Assembly: GCA_036804525.1 (NCBI GenBank)
Contig: DAIRSE010000001.1
Location: forward strand, 1 to 64,000
From: JBFLVT01 sp036804525
GTDB taxonomy: Bacteria; Bacillota; Desulfotomaculia; Desulfotomaculales; JASEER01
Direction: 5' to 3'
Length of the DNA: 64,000 nt
Shown here: piece after piece, positions 34,397 through 43,226 of the stretch
Layout: each line of letters starts with the position of its first letter
How positions within the stretch are numbered: the first letter of the stretch is position 1
Made by a program: the position numbers and the translations under genes
The notes under the pieces: generated by a model
The model's database searches: none
What the model was told of the DNA's origin: nothing
What the model saw: only the letters and a program-made list of their open reading frames with translations

Positions 34397-34471
34397 TGGT
34401 GGGCGGACCTGGGATCGAACCAGGGACCTTCTGCGCGTCAAGCAGACGTTCTCCCACTGAACTACCCGCCC
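34397..34471 (-). tRNA. tRNA-Val (GAC anticodon)
   Basis: 75 bases including encoded CCA. Acceptor GGGCGGG/TCCGCCC closes, the D arm (GTTCAGTGGGAGAAC), anticodon stem TCTGC/GCAGA with loop TTGACGC (anticodon GAC), and T arm CCTGGTTCGATCCCAGG are all present. The first ten bases of the tRNA overlap the end of the upstream carboxypeptidase gene. Confidence 0.97.
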
Positions 34472-35646
34472 TCGGGACATTTTTTATTATGACGGAAAAA
34501 TGGCCACTTGTCAACAGCCCGCGAACGGGTTTGCTCGAACATTAGTTGGCACCAGGGTTTCCGCGGCACTTCGACGCCGGCGAACAGGGGCACGCTGCCC
34601 AGGTACTGCCCGTTGTAGGAAAGGCCAAGTTTGCCGATGCGCTGCCCCGCACGGACGGGAGCCTCAAGCTGACACGGCACGTCCAGAACCTTTTTTACCC
34701 CTTTTTCCTGGCCCTCCGGCACCAGCAACTCCAAATCGCCGCCGGATACCAGGGGTACTTCTGCCGCTTTGCCCTGGAGCACTGGAATGGTGCCTACCTC
34801 CTCGTTCTTGCGGCAGACAATCACCGAAGGAATGCTGAACCCGTAGTCAAGCAGCCGAGCGGCGTCGGCGTAACGGTTGTCGCTGTGCAGCACCACAGCC
34901 AGGAGCCGCCGCCCGTTACGGGTGGCCGAAGCGATAAGGCAGCGGCCGGCGGCTGAGGTCGTGCCTGTTTTTACACCGTCACAACCATTATACGACCCGC
35001 TGTGGAGGAGCCTGTTGGTGTTTTGGACGTGTTCACGCCGCTTGCTGTTTTCCCAGACTATCGTGGTTTCCCTGGTGCTCGCCAGGCGGGCAAAATCGGG
35101 ATTCCGCAGGGCATAACGCGTGATCTGGGCCAGGTCGTAGGCCGTTGAATAGTGATTGGGATGAGTCAGCCCATGGGTGTTAACAAAACGGGAGCTACGG
35201 GCGCCTAACAGCTGCGCCTTCAGGTTCATCCAATCGACAAAGCGGTCATAGTCTCCTGCGACATGGTCAGCGATAGCAATCGTGGCATCGTTGGCCGACA
35301 CCACCATGGCCGCTTTGAGGAGGTTGTCCAGCGTTATCTCATCCCCTTTACGCAGGTCGATAATCGAACCGCAGGCGTGCGAGGCAGCACGATCGCTAAC
35401 TTTTACCACGCCGTTTACGTCACCGTCTTCAAGGGCGATAATGGTGGTAAGGACCTTGGTCAGACTGGCAGGGTGGATGCGTTTGGTCTCCTGCTTGCCG
35501 AACAGAACCTGACCTGACTCCACATCCACAAGTATGGCCGCACGGGCGGTAATGTAGGGGCCTTCTGCAGCAAAGGATTTGTCCGCCGAGAATAAGATTG
35601 CGATAACTGACAGGATTAACAAGCAAATCCTCGAGAATCTATTCAT
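34462..35646 (-). CDS. dacF: D-alanyl-D-alanine carboxypeptidase (DacF-like)
   Basis: 394 residues, serine peptidase of the S11 family that trims peptidoglycan stem peptides. Signal peptide (MNRFSRICLLILSVIAILFS), then the active-site PASLTK, the SAN motif (VVSANDA) and KTGTTSAAG, then the C-terminal PBP5_C domain. GGGAGG lies nine bases before the ATG. Its TAG stop lies inside the tRNA-Val gene. Assignment to DacF rather than DacB/DacA is by overall similarity and neighbourhood of sporulation genes. Confidence 0.87.
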   Translation of the reverse strand: MNRFSRICLLILSVIAILFSADKSFAAEGPYITARAAILVDVESGQVLFGKQETKRIHPASLTKVLTTIIALEDGDVNGVVKVSDRAASHACGSIIDLRKGDEITLDNLLKAAMVVSANDATIAIADHVAGDYDRFVDWMNLKAQLLGARSSRFVNTHGLTHPNHYSTAYDLAQITRYALRNPDFARLASTRETTIVWENSKRREHVQNTNRLLHSGSYNGCDGVKTGTTSAAGRCLIASATRNGRRLLAVVLHSDNRYADAARLLDYGFSIPSVIVCRKNEEVGTIPVLQGKAAEVPLVSGGDLELLVPEGQEKGVKKVLDVPCQLEAPVRAGQRIGKLGLSYNGQYLGSVPLFAGVEVPRKPWCQLMFEQTRSRAVDKWPFFRHNKKCPEGG

Positions 35647-35778
35647 CGTTTCGGACCTCCCTCGTCTATTGTCCCGCCTGAAATGGTTTTTCATTTAGCC
35701 AACAAATGCCATCAAGACTAACATAAATGGCCCGTCAGCCCAATATAGTTGTACAAATCTTTGTGGGTGGGAGCAGCC

Positions 35779-36528
35779 ATGCACATCTATTTCCTTAACT
35801 TCCGGCGGGCCAAGCAGGCCATACTGACGGTGGCGCTGATGGCCCTGATATCCTTCCTGTTCTGGGTTACCATCTTTGACCACCAGGTTGAAACGGTGTC
35901 AACAACGCACTCCCGCATTATTTACAAGATAAAGACTGATCAGAAGGTTACCGCCCTGACTTTTGACATCAGCTGGGGAGAAAAAATACCGGAACCCGTA
36001 CTTGACATCCTCAAAAAAGAAAACATGAAATGCACCTTCTTTCTCTCGGGCCCCTGGGCCGAACAACATCCTGAAATCGTACGCCGGATTGCTGCCGAAG
36101 GCCACGAGATTGCTAGTCACGGCCACCGCCACGTGAACTACTCTGAGCTGCCGAATAACGTCATCGCTGAGGAGATAGGCAAAGCACACGAGATTCTGAA
36201 GAACCTGACCGGTCAAACCCCGAACCTGATCCGTACGCCGAATGGCGACTGGAATGAACGCGTTCTCGACGTAATCTCTAGTGAAGGTTACACTGCCGTG
36301 CAGTGGAGCGTTGACTCCCTGGATTGGAAGGATATCGGCGTAGACAGGATTGTAAATAGGGTTTTGCGGCTGATACACCCGGGGGCAATCATCCTGATGC
36401 ACGCCAGCGACAGCGTAGAACAGACCCCGGAGGCATTGCCCAGAATGATCAAGGGATTAAAAGAGAAGGGCTATAAAATAGTGACGGTGTCGGAACTGAT
36501 GACCTACGGACGTGGGGTATGCGAATAA
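35779..36528 (+). CDS. pdaB: Sporulation polysaccharide deacetylase, PdaB-like
   Basis: 249 residues. One N-terminal membrane segment (about 18-38), then a NodB carbohydrate esterase domain: TFDISWGEK, where the aspartate is the catalytic base, and the metal histidines in SHGHRHVNYS; RTPNGDWN and LMHASDS also fit. PdaB in Bacillus is needed for spore integrity. GGGAG is five bases before the ATG at 35779; the in-frame ATG ten codons upstream lacks a Shine-Dalgarno. Confidence 0.88.
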   Translation: MHIYFLNFRRAKQAILTVALMALISFLFWVTIFDHQVETVSTTHSRIIYKIKTDQKVTALTFDISWGEKIPEPVLDILKKENMKCTFFLSGPWAEQHPEIVRRIAAEGHEIASHGHRHVNYSELPNNVIAEEIGKAHEILKNLTGQTPNLIRTPNGDWNERVLDVISSEGYTAVQWSVDSLDWKDIGVDRIVNRVLRLIHPGAIILMHASDSVEQTPEALPRMIKGLKEKGYKIVTVSELMTYGRGVCE

Positions 36529-36530
36529 AA

Positions 36531-36562
36531 ATGAAACCGCAGTTTTTACACTGCGGTTTCAT
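36531..36562. terminator. Bidirectional terminator between pdaB and the lipoprotein gene
   Basis: ATGAAACCGCAG pairs with CTGCGGTTTCAT around eight bases, with A/T-rich tails on both sides. The two genes converge on it. Confidence 0.85.
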
Positions 36563-37038
36563 TATTTTGTTACAGGCGTCATGCGTTTGTTCAGGGTGCT
36601 GAACTCGTCAACAAAGGCGCTTGCCGGGCGGCCTCGGGCAATCCCTCGCGCAATTTTGTCCAACCGTGTCACGAGGTCCGGATCGCTGGTCACCAGGACC
36701 CGGCGGATACGGTTGTCAGCACGCTTGACCCGCATCGCGGCCTCTCTTTCCACTTCTTTTGTCCGCCCTTCCTGGTTGGGTTCCATGTTCAGCCCCACGT
36801 AAGCATTGGTGCCAAAAAGGACGACGACGGCATCTTTAACCCCCGGCACGTCTGCAGCCTTAGCCGCCAGGCGCTTCGCCAGCGCGTTTGATTCACGGGG
36901 GTCAGCCGGCAGGGCAGCATTGGGGTTCTGCGGTGTCTGTCCCGGGGGTGCCGGCCTGCGCGCCGCGCTACAGCCCCCAACTGCTGCGAACACGACGAGA
37001 GCCATTAGCGCCAGAATTAAAACGTTTCTTTTCTTCAA
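36562..37038 (-). CDS. YhcN/YlaJ-type sporulation lipoprotein
   Basis: 158 residues. Lipoprotein signal with lipobox AAVGGC near residue 21, followed by a proline-rich linker (APPGQTPQNP) and a compact domain (KAADVPGVKDAVVVLFGTNAYVGL, RIRRVLVTSDPDLVTRLDKIA) as in YhcN/YlaJ family proteins of spores. Role in germination is suggested in Bacillus but not settled. The TTG start has GGAGG seven bases upstream. Confidence 0.85.
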   Translation of the reverse strand: MKKRNVLILALMALVVFAAVGGCSAARRPAPPGQTPQNPNAALPADPRESNALAKRLAAKAADVPGVKDAVVVLFGTNAYVGLNMEPNQEGRTKEVEREAAMRVKRADNRIRRVLVTSDPDLVTRLDKIARGIARGRPASAFVDEFSTLNKRMTPVTK

Positions 37039-37069
37039 ACCTGCCCCTCCTTTCTTAAAGGATGTCTGA

Positions 37070-37215
37070 AGCCAGAGGTCAGAGGTCTGAGGTCTGACCG
37101 GGAGCGGTCGCTTCACGACCGCGGCATACAAGAGAAATCCGTTTTCCGGATTTCATCTGACTTCCAAATTCCTTGACGCCTGACTTCCTCTTAGCCAAGC
37201 TTAGCCAAGCGAATC
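37070..37215. repeat. Composite repeats upstream of the lipoprotein gene
   Basis: Units AGAGGTCAGAGGTCTGAGGT are followed by GCGGTCG/CGACCGC (37104..37122) and GAAATCCG/CGGATTTC (37134..37154) hairpins, and by TTAGCCAAGCTTAGCCAAGC further on. Nothing coding is visible in 37039-37296. Confidence 0.55.
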
Positions 37216-37296
37216 TTTCAGCGGCTGCTAGGCTTAGTATTTTTGGTGCTTACTGCAAAGATACTTTAACGCGCGCGGTAAATCGTGCCTCTCCTG

Positions 37297-38028
37297 TCAA
37301 CCCGTGCCCTCAGCCTGTCCCGCGCTGCTACGGTGCTTCTTTCGGGTGAAATACTCGTTGATGGCCTGATGGAAGGCTTCCGCCAGCTTCTGCTGGTAAG
37401 TCGGCTCCAGCAGCAAGCGGCGCTCGCGGAGGTTCGAGATGTAACCCATCTCTACAATGACCGCCGGCATAGGTGTCTCGCGGAGGAGATAATAGTCTGA
37501 CGGCCTGACGTCTACCACGGTAACTTCCCTGATCTGCATCAGCTTACGGTAAAAACACCGGGCTAACTCCAGGCCTTCCTGCGAACCGTAACAATAGAAA
37601 ATCTCCAGCCCAAAACAACGGCGGTCGCGAAAAGAGTTGGCGTGGATGCTGACCACTAGGTCGGCCTTGTTCCCCCTCGCTATGGCCACCCGCTCGTCCA
37701 GATCCATGGCACGCCAAACCGGACCATCAGCCCCGGCACGGCAAAAAGCGCTTTCTTCTTCCCAGGTCATTACCACCCTGGCTCCCTGATCACGGAGCAG
37801 TTGCGCCAAAAGCCTGGCTACAGTGATGTTAATCTCTTTCTCCAAGATCCCGTTTTCCTCGTCTACAGCGCCGGGATCTAAACCGCCGTGACCAGGATCA
37901 ATCACGATAGTTTTTCCAACTAGGCTGGCATTAGATGCTGCAGCCATGCAGCTGACCATCAGGATGGTAAGAATAACTGCCACCAGGCAGACGGCCGACG
38001 CAAAGGTCAAGTTTCTCCTGTATCTCAT
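37297..38028 (-). CDS. cwlD: N-acetylmuramoyl-L-alanine amidase CwlD
   Basis: 243 residues. Signal/anchor segment at residues 7-33, then the Amidase_3 zinc domain with VIDPGHGGLDPG (first Zn histidine), the glutamate in EKEINITVA, LVVSIHANS (third ligand), and the catalytic PAVIVEMGYISN. CwlD makes muramic-delta-lactam in the spore cortex. No strong Shine-Dalgarno is visible before the ATG; a TTG six codons later has AGGAG close by. Confidence 0.9.
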   Translation of the reverse strand: MRYRRNLTFASAVCLVAVILTILMVSCMAAASNASLVGKTIVIDPGHGGLDPGAVDEENGILEKEINITVARLLAQLLRDQGARVVMTWEEESAFCRAGADGPVWRAMDLDERVAIARGNKADLVVSIHANSFRDRRCFGLEIFYCYGSQEGLELARCFYRKLMQIREVTVVDVRPSDYYLLRETPMPAVIVEMGYISNLRERRLLLEPTYQQKLAEAFHQAINEYFTRKKHRSSAGQAEGTG

Positions 38029-38101
38029 ACGTCATTTATTGTGGCTGGCAGGAAGGAAGGACAAACGTGGAAAAGGTTCCCTTGCCCTTTGCGGTTTGCT
38101 G

Positions 38102-38707
38102 TTATATCCTGTGGCGGTTAATCCACCAGTAGAGCAAAACAAGCGCCGACGCCCCGATAATCAAGCCGTCGAGGCGGTGAAACCAGTACCCTATGGTTTG
38201 CCAGTTTTCACCCAGCTTGTAACCTAAAAAAACCAAAACGATGCTCCACAGCAGGGATCCCAAAAAGGTATAAAGAACAAACTTAACGAAGTGCATTCGC
38301 GCAATACCGGCCGGCAGGGAAATAAAAGTCCGTATCACCGGCATGAGCCGTGTAAAGAAAACGGTTGCCTCGCCATAGCGTTCGAACCACCGTTCGGCAA
38401 GGGCAAGGTGACGACTTGAAATGCCAGCGAAGCGGCCGTATTGCAGGATAAAGGCGCGTCCGCCCCATATACCGAGCAGATAGGAAAGGATCGACCCCGC
38501 CGTCCCGCCCAGGGTGCCAGCCAAAACGGTCATCAAAAAGCCCAGCTTCCCCTGGCTGACCATAAACCCGCCATAAGGCAGTATCACTTCGCTGGGCAAA
38601 GGTATGTTGGCACTCTCGACAGCCATCCCGATAGCCACGCCCCAGTAGCCCAGGGACTCGATGAAGCTCACCACGGCCTCGATAATGATCTCAAGCAGAG
38701 CCGTCAA
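38102..38707 (-). CDS. DedA family membrane protein
   Basis: 201 residues, polytopic inner-membrane protein of the DedA/SNARE-associated family, implicated in undecaprenyl-phosphate or phospholipid flipping. Seen: ESANIPLPSEVILPYGG, GTLGGTAGSILSYLLG, the conserved FFTRLMPVIRTFISLPAGIARM. At least four membrane helices are apparent. The TTG at 38707 with GGGGTG upstream is preferred; an ATG 21 codons earlier is alternative. Confidence 0.87.
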   Translation of the reverse strand: MTALLEIIIEAVVSFIESLGYWGVAIGMAVESANIPLPSEVILPYGGFMVSQGKLGFLMTVLAGTLGGTAGSILSYLLGIWGGRAFILQYGRFAGISSRHLALAERWFERYGEATVFFTRLMPVIRTFISLPAGIARMHFVKFVLYTFLGSLLWSIVLVFLGYKLGENWQTIGYWFHRLDGLIIGASALVLLYWWINRHRI

Positions 38708-38884
38708 CTTGTCACCCCTCACCCTTATGCTTTCTCCTAGATGAGTATGCTGGCGCAAAAAGAAAACCATCCATATTCTCTTGCTGCCATAAAATTACTG
38801 GGAAAGCGATCATCGAACGGGCAAAACGAATTGTAACATGAAAAGGAGCATAACGCGACAAAAGGAAGCATAGACAGCAAAAAT

Positions 38885-38910
38885 GGGAAACCGATTGGTT
38901 CCGGCTTCCC
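38885..38910 (-). terminator. Terminator of the SEC-C protein gene
   Basis: GGGAAGCCG pairs with CGGTTTCCC (minus strand) and is followed by ATTTTTG. Confidence 0.75.
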
Positions 38911-38962
38911 ACTTGTAGCACAGGCAAAACGCTCAAAACTGCTCAAGCAAGCTGATAATCAT

Positions 38963-40309
38963 TTATGATTTTAAACTGGCGATGATCCGGTCCAACAGGG
39001 GGTGAACCCGAGAGACAATCCCGCATTGGTCTGGACTCTTTCCCCGCTCCGTAAATATTCTCAGGGCCCGCGACAGGCTGCTGAAATTGTTTGACACGCT
39101 CGAAACGGCGACCCTGTACCGCCTGGCAAGCTCGTTTTGACTGATGTGCCTGCGGCCATCCAGGCGGGACATCGTGTAAATAACGGCAGCCGTCCAGGCC
39201 CCCCGCTTGCGCAGGATAGGGTGTTCCTGAACGCAGAAATGATACCATAGCCGGAGAGCGACCTGGATTTCCTCCCGCAGATAACCAAGTTCCTTAAGAC
39301 CTTCCTCGACCTGTAAGGCAACCACGGCATACCCGTGGTTGGGCCAGCTGTAGCCAGCCACCGTATTTTCGGCAGTAGTCTGTTTTTCCTTAGTTTTGGG
39401 CTTCTTGCCAGTGCCAGGTTCGTCGTCCGTACCCTGAATCAACTGCAGGAGCGCCTCGACCTGCTCCCGTCCCTCTTCGGTCCGGCAAACCCTCTTAAGA
39501 ACATCCCCCTGAAGGAGGGTCATCAGGCGCTTGACCGGGTGGTCGCCGCCATCGTTGCGCAGAGACAGTGAGGCCTGGTCGTGCATGCTGAAACGGATGG
39601 CTTGGCTGCTAAGCCGGTGAGCCTGCTGTTGAAGGTAGAGACTGAACTGATGGTCATCCTGCTGGCCGTGAATGCGCTGCCACCGTCTAAAATCCCTGTT
39701 AACCCACTCCTGAACGACTTCCTTCATTGAAGGTGCAATCCCGATGGCGCTGGTTGAAAACTCAAACTCCGCGCCGACTCTCAATAACCTGACAAAGATA
39801 ATTTGCCCGACCTCCGCCTCAGGCTGAAGACCGGGCTCCCGAACCCAAAAATACTGGCCCCCGAAGATATCCCTAACAACCAAACCCTTGCCGGGGAGCA
39901 GCGCCGTAACTTCGTAGAAGCGGCTCCTCGCCTCGGACCACAGCACAAGGAGAAGGGCTTCGGTAAGCGAAAGGCTCTCCACATTGACATCCCTGTACAA
40001 TTCCAGCAGGGTCTGTCCACCAGGCAAACGGTAGTCAAAAATAAACCATTCAAAACAGCGCTCAATGATAAAATCTTCATCCAGCGCCCAGATATCGTTT
40101 TCTATTTGCTGAAAGTATATATCCTGTGCCCGGGAGGCATCCCTGGCAAACATGACTTCCTCGGCAAAATCGCTCAGTTTTCTGCGCAGTTGTGAGGCGG
40201 TCCGGCGCCACCTGACCTGGGCGAGGGAAACCACTTTGTCCTCTATGCCGCAGCACTGCGCGTAAGGTTTATCACTTCCGCATGGACAGTGTTCAGTTGG
40301 CGTGGTAAT
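38963..40309 (-). CDS. SEC-C motif protein with TFIIB/cyclin-like C-terminal repeat, apparent AUU start
   Basis: 448 residues. The N-terminus encodes TEHCPCGSDKPYAQCCG, a SEC-C zinc motif (CxCx8CC) as at the end of SecA. This segment lies upstream of the first GTG; the frame back to its stop holds no ATG/GTG/TTG, but ATT at 40309 has GGAGG eight bases upstream. The centre is unrecognised. At about 345-420, GAWTAAVIYTMSRLDGR, then ISQNELARRYRVAVSSVSNN, resembles a TFIIB cyclin repeat with helix-turn-helix. Function unknown; possibly nucleic-acid binding. Confidence 0.65.
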   Translation of the reverse strand: MTTPTEHCPCGSDKPYAQCCGIEDKVVSLAQVRWRRTASQLRRKLSDFAEEVMFARDASRAQDIYFQQIENDIWALDEDFIIERCFEWFIFDYRLPGGQTLLELYRDVNVESLSLTEALLLVLWSEARSRFYEVTALLPGKGLVVRDIFGGQYFWVREPGLQPEAEVGQIIFVRLLRVGAEFEFSTSAIGIAPSMKEVVQEWVNRDFRRWQRIHGQQDDHQFSLYLQQQAHRLSSQAIRFSMHDQASLSLRNDGGDHPVKRLMTLLQGDVLKRVCRTEEGREQVEALLQLIQGTDDEPGTGKKPKTKEKQTTAENTVAGYSWPNHGYAVVALQVEEGLKELGYLREEIQVALRLWYHFCVQEHPILRKRGAWTAAVIYTMSRLDGRRHISQNELARRYRVAVSSVSNNFSSLSRALRIFTERGKSPDQCGIVSRVHPLLDRIIASLKS

Positions 40310-40421
40310 GGCTCTAACCTCCCCCCGCAGCTCTCTTCACGGGTCTTCAAAGGTATTCGACCTCGACCACGCTACTCCTGCCGGCGGCCGATTTTTATGC
40401 CTTGTGAGAAAAGGGCTGCTT

Positions 40422-40455
40422 AGGAGACTGTTGCGCAGTTTTTCAACGACCTCCC
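40422..40455. repeat. MITE-like terminal remnant upstream of polA
   Basis: GGAGACTGTTGCGCAGTTTT then TCAACGACCTCCC contains the GTTTTTCAAC core of the MITE ends in inverted position. Shares CGTTGAAAAACTGCGC with 55197..55225 in inverse. The remaining 40310-40586 gap holds no gene. Confidence 0.45.
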
Positions 40456-40471
40456 AGCCAAATGCTTATAC

Positions 40472-40477
40472 TATAAT
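40472..40477 (+). promoter_or_regulatory. Probable -10 box for polA
   Basis: TATAAT is perfect, but no good -35 is 16-18 bases upstream. It lies 110 bases before the polA start. Confidence 0.4.
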
Positions 40478-40586
40478 GTTAATAACGGTTATCCAGTTCC
40501 CAAGGGCTCCCAGGACTTTACAAATACGGGGACGGGAAGCCGGGATCCGGGAAACCAAAAGGATTTAATAAAGGCAGGGCTATACG

Positions 40587-43226
40587 GTGAGCAAGTTTCT
40601 GATTATCGATGGCAACAGCCTAATCCACCGGGCTTTTCACGCCATCCCACCCCTTTCAACGTCGACCGGGTTACCGACCAACGCCGTCCTGGGCTTTACA
40701 AATATGCTGTTAAAGGTTCTAGAGGCAGAGGCGCCCGACAGGGTTGCGGTCGCTTTTGACAAGGGCCTGCCGGCCTTTCGCCATGAAGTCTTTACCGGGT
40801 ACAAGGCTCATCGGCCCGCGACTCCTGAAGACCTTCGTCCCCAACTGGCGCTGGCAAAGGAAGTGCTGGAAGCAATGCGCATCCAGATTATTGAAGTAGA
40901 AGGCTACGAGGCCGACGACATTATCGGAACCCTCACCAGGATCGCTGCCGAAAAAAAGATGGATACGCTGGTGCTTACCGGCGATCAGGACACCCTGCAA
41001 CTGGTGGACAAGCACAACCGTGTAATGCTGACCAGAAAAGGCATCACTGAGCTTGACGTCTACGACACGGCCAGGGTGATCGAGCGTTTCGGCCTGACAC
41101 CGGCCCAGCTTACCGATATGAAGGGCCTTGTGGGTGACGCTTCGGACAACATTCCCGGGGTCCCCGGAATCGGGTTCAAGACCGCCGCCAAGCTGCTGCA
41201 GAGTTACCACAGCCTTGAGGAACTGCTGGCAAATAAGGACCAGCTCCCGCTGCGCCTGCGTCAGCAGCTTGAAAAGTATGCTGACCAGGCCGTCCTTTCC
41301 AAACAGCTTGCCACCATTGAAAGGGCCGTTCCCGGCCTCGACGAGGACACCATTCAAGAATGGCCGGGGCCGGACTACGAAGCCCTTCTCAAGGTCTTCT
41401 CCAAGCTAGAGTTCAAAAGCCTGGCCCGCAACATCGCCCAGCGCGTCCCCCGGGTGGGCGACGCCAGCGAACTGCAAGTGCTGACCCCTGTTTACCAAAA
41501 AGTTATCGATGCCGAAGAACTTTCCGAGGTCGTCCGAAAGACGAAGAACGCCGGCCAGGTTTACATCGCCTTCGGCGGCAACAAGGCAAGCGGGCTTGAA
41601 GCCCTCAGCATGGCCGTCGAAGGAACCATCTTTTACCTCCCGTTTGGCAAACTCAAGCCCGAGGGTCAGGCGATCGTTCAGGAGATGCTTGAAGATCCAG
41701 ATGTTGCTAAGTTCACCGCCAACGGCAAGGACGCTTACTGGTTTTGTCATCTGAGAGGCATCAGGCTTGCAGGGTTGGCTTTTGACACAACGGTGGCAGC
41801 CTACCTTATTAAACCAGGCGCCGGAGGCTTAACACTGGAGGATTTAAGCCTCGAATACCTGCACCTGGCTCTCCCCGACGGAGGTGAAAAAGCGCTGCCC
41901 GCAAGGACCGAGTGCATTCGCAGGCTCGTGCCGTTCCTGGAAACCAAGCTGCGGATGCTGGAACAAGAAGAGCTGTTTAACGAGATCGAGATGCCCCTGG
42001 TTTCGGTCCTGGCGCGGATGGAGATAGCCGGGGTTAAAGTCGACCGGAAACAGCTGACGGCCATGTCGGAAGAATTCGGGCAGCAAATTGCCAGGCTCGA
42101 AAACGAAATCTGCGCCCTGGCCGGCGAACACTTCAACATCAGTTCGCCCCGCCAGCTCGGTAATATCCTTTTTGGTAAACTGGGGCTGCCCAAGGGCCGA
42201 AAGACCAAGACCGGTTACAGCACGGACGCCAATGTGCTGGAAGAACTGGCCGAAGAGCACGAGATCGTCGCCAAGGTCCTGGAATACAGGCAGCTGGTCA
42301 AGCTGAAAGGTACCTATACCGACGGCCTGGCCGCGCTCATCGACCCCCGGACGCTCTGCCTGCACACCACCCTGCACCAGACGGTTACGGCTACGGGTCG
42401 GCTGTCATCAGCCGAACCCAACCTACAGAACATACCTGTTCGCCTGGAAATCGGACGGCGTATCCGCAAGGTCTTTGTTCCAAGCGACCCGGCCAATGTG
42501 CTGTTGACCGCCGATTACTCGCAAATCGAGCTGCGCGTCCTCGCCCACCTTTCGGGCGATCCCGCGCTGATCTCGGCCTTCCGCGAGGGGCAGGACATTC
42601 ACACGCGCACCGCTGCCGAAGTCTTCGGCGTGCCCATGGAAGAGGTTACGCCCGAGCTGCGCAGGCGAGCCAAAGCGGTTAACTTCGGCATCATTTACGG
42701 CATCAGCGATTTTGGCTTAGCCCGGGACCTAAGAATTCCGCGCAGGGAGGCCGCCGAATACATCCGTCGTTACTTCGCGCGCCTACCCAGGGTAAAAGAG
42801 TTTATCGAGTCAACGATCAGCCAGGCCAGGAACAACGGCTACGTGACTACCATCCGCAACCGGCGGCGCAACATCCCCGAGCTCTTCAGCCCCAACCGAA
42901 CCGTGCGTAGTTTTGCTGAACGCGTCGCCACCAACAGCCCGATCCAGGGAAGCGCGGCCGACATTATTAAGATGGCGATGGTCCGGATAGATCGCAGGCT
43001 GCAGGAAGGGCGCTACAAGAGCGCGATGATCCTGCAGGTCCATGACGAGTTGATATTTGACGTCCCAACCTACGAGCTGTGCGAGGTAGCTCCCCTGATT
43101 AAACAGGAAATGGAACAGGTCGTGCAGCTTAACGTCCCTCTCGTAGTAGACCTCAAGGTAGGGCCTAACTGGTATGACGTTCGCAAAATAGAAGAGGTAA
43201 CAAAATGCCTGAACTACCAGAAGTAG
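40587..43226 (+). CDS. polA: DNA polymerase I
   Basis: 879 residues. N-terminal 5'-3' exonuclease/flap nuclease (residues 1-290; FLIIDGNSLIHRAFHA, VEGYEADDIIGT, GLVGDASDNIPGVPG). The 3'-5' exonuclease domain lacks its acidic residues: no DTET, and NGKDAYWF replaces NxKYD, so proofreading is predicted absent. Polymerase motifs A (TADYSQIELRVLAHLS), B (RRRAKAVNFGIIYGI) and C (LQVHDELIFD) are intact. GTG start with AAGGCAGGG upstream. Heads the polA-mutM-ytaF-coaE-slt group, overlapping mutM by 22 bases. Confidence 0.97.
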   Translation: MSKFLIIDGNSLIHRAFHAIPPLSTSTGLPTNAVLGFTNMLLKVLEAEAPDRVAVAFDKGLPAFRHEVFTGYKAHRPATPEDLRPQLALAKEVLEAMRIQIIEVEGYEADDIIGTLTRIAAEKKMDTLVLTGDQDTLQLVDKHNRVMLTRKGITELDVYDTARVIERFGLTPAQLTDMKGLVGDASDNIPGVPGIGFKTAAKLLQSYHSLEELLANKDQLPLRLRQQLEKYADQAVLSKQLATIERAVPGLDEDTIQEWPGPDYEALLKVFSKLEFKSLARNIAQRVPRVGDASELQVLTPVYQKVIDAEELSEVVRKTKNAGQVYIAFGGNKASGLEALSMAVEGTIFYLPFGKLKPEGQAIVQEMLEDPDVAKFTANGKDAYWFCHLRGIRLAGLAFDTTVAAYLIKPGAGGLTLEDLSLEYLHLALPDGGEKALPARTECIRRLVPFLETKLRMLEQEELFNEIEMPLVSVLARMEIAGVKVDRKQLTAMSEEFGQQIARLENEICALAGEHFNISSPRQLGNILFGKLGLPKGRKTKTGYSTDANVLEELAEEHEIVAKVLEYRQLVKLKGTYTDGLAALIDPRTLCLHTTLHQTVTATGRLSSAEPNLQNIPVRLEIGRRIRKVFVPSDPANVLLTADYSQIELRVLAHLSGDPALISAFREGQDIHTRTAAEVFGVPMEEVTPELRRRAKAVNFGIIYGISDFGLARDLRIPRREAAEYIRRYFARLPRVKEFIESTISQARNNGYVTTIRNRRRNIPELFSPNRTVRSFAERVATNSPIQGSAADIIKMAMVRIDRRLQEGRYKSAMILQVHDELIFDVPTYELCEVAPLIKQEMEQVVQLNVPLVVDLKVGPNWYDVRKIEEVTKCLNYQK

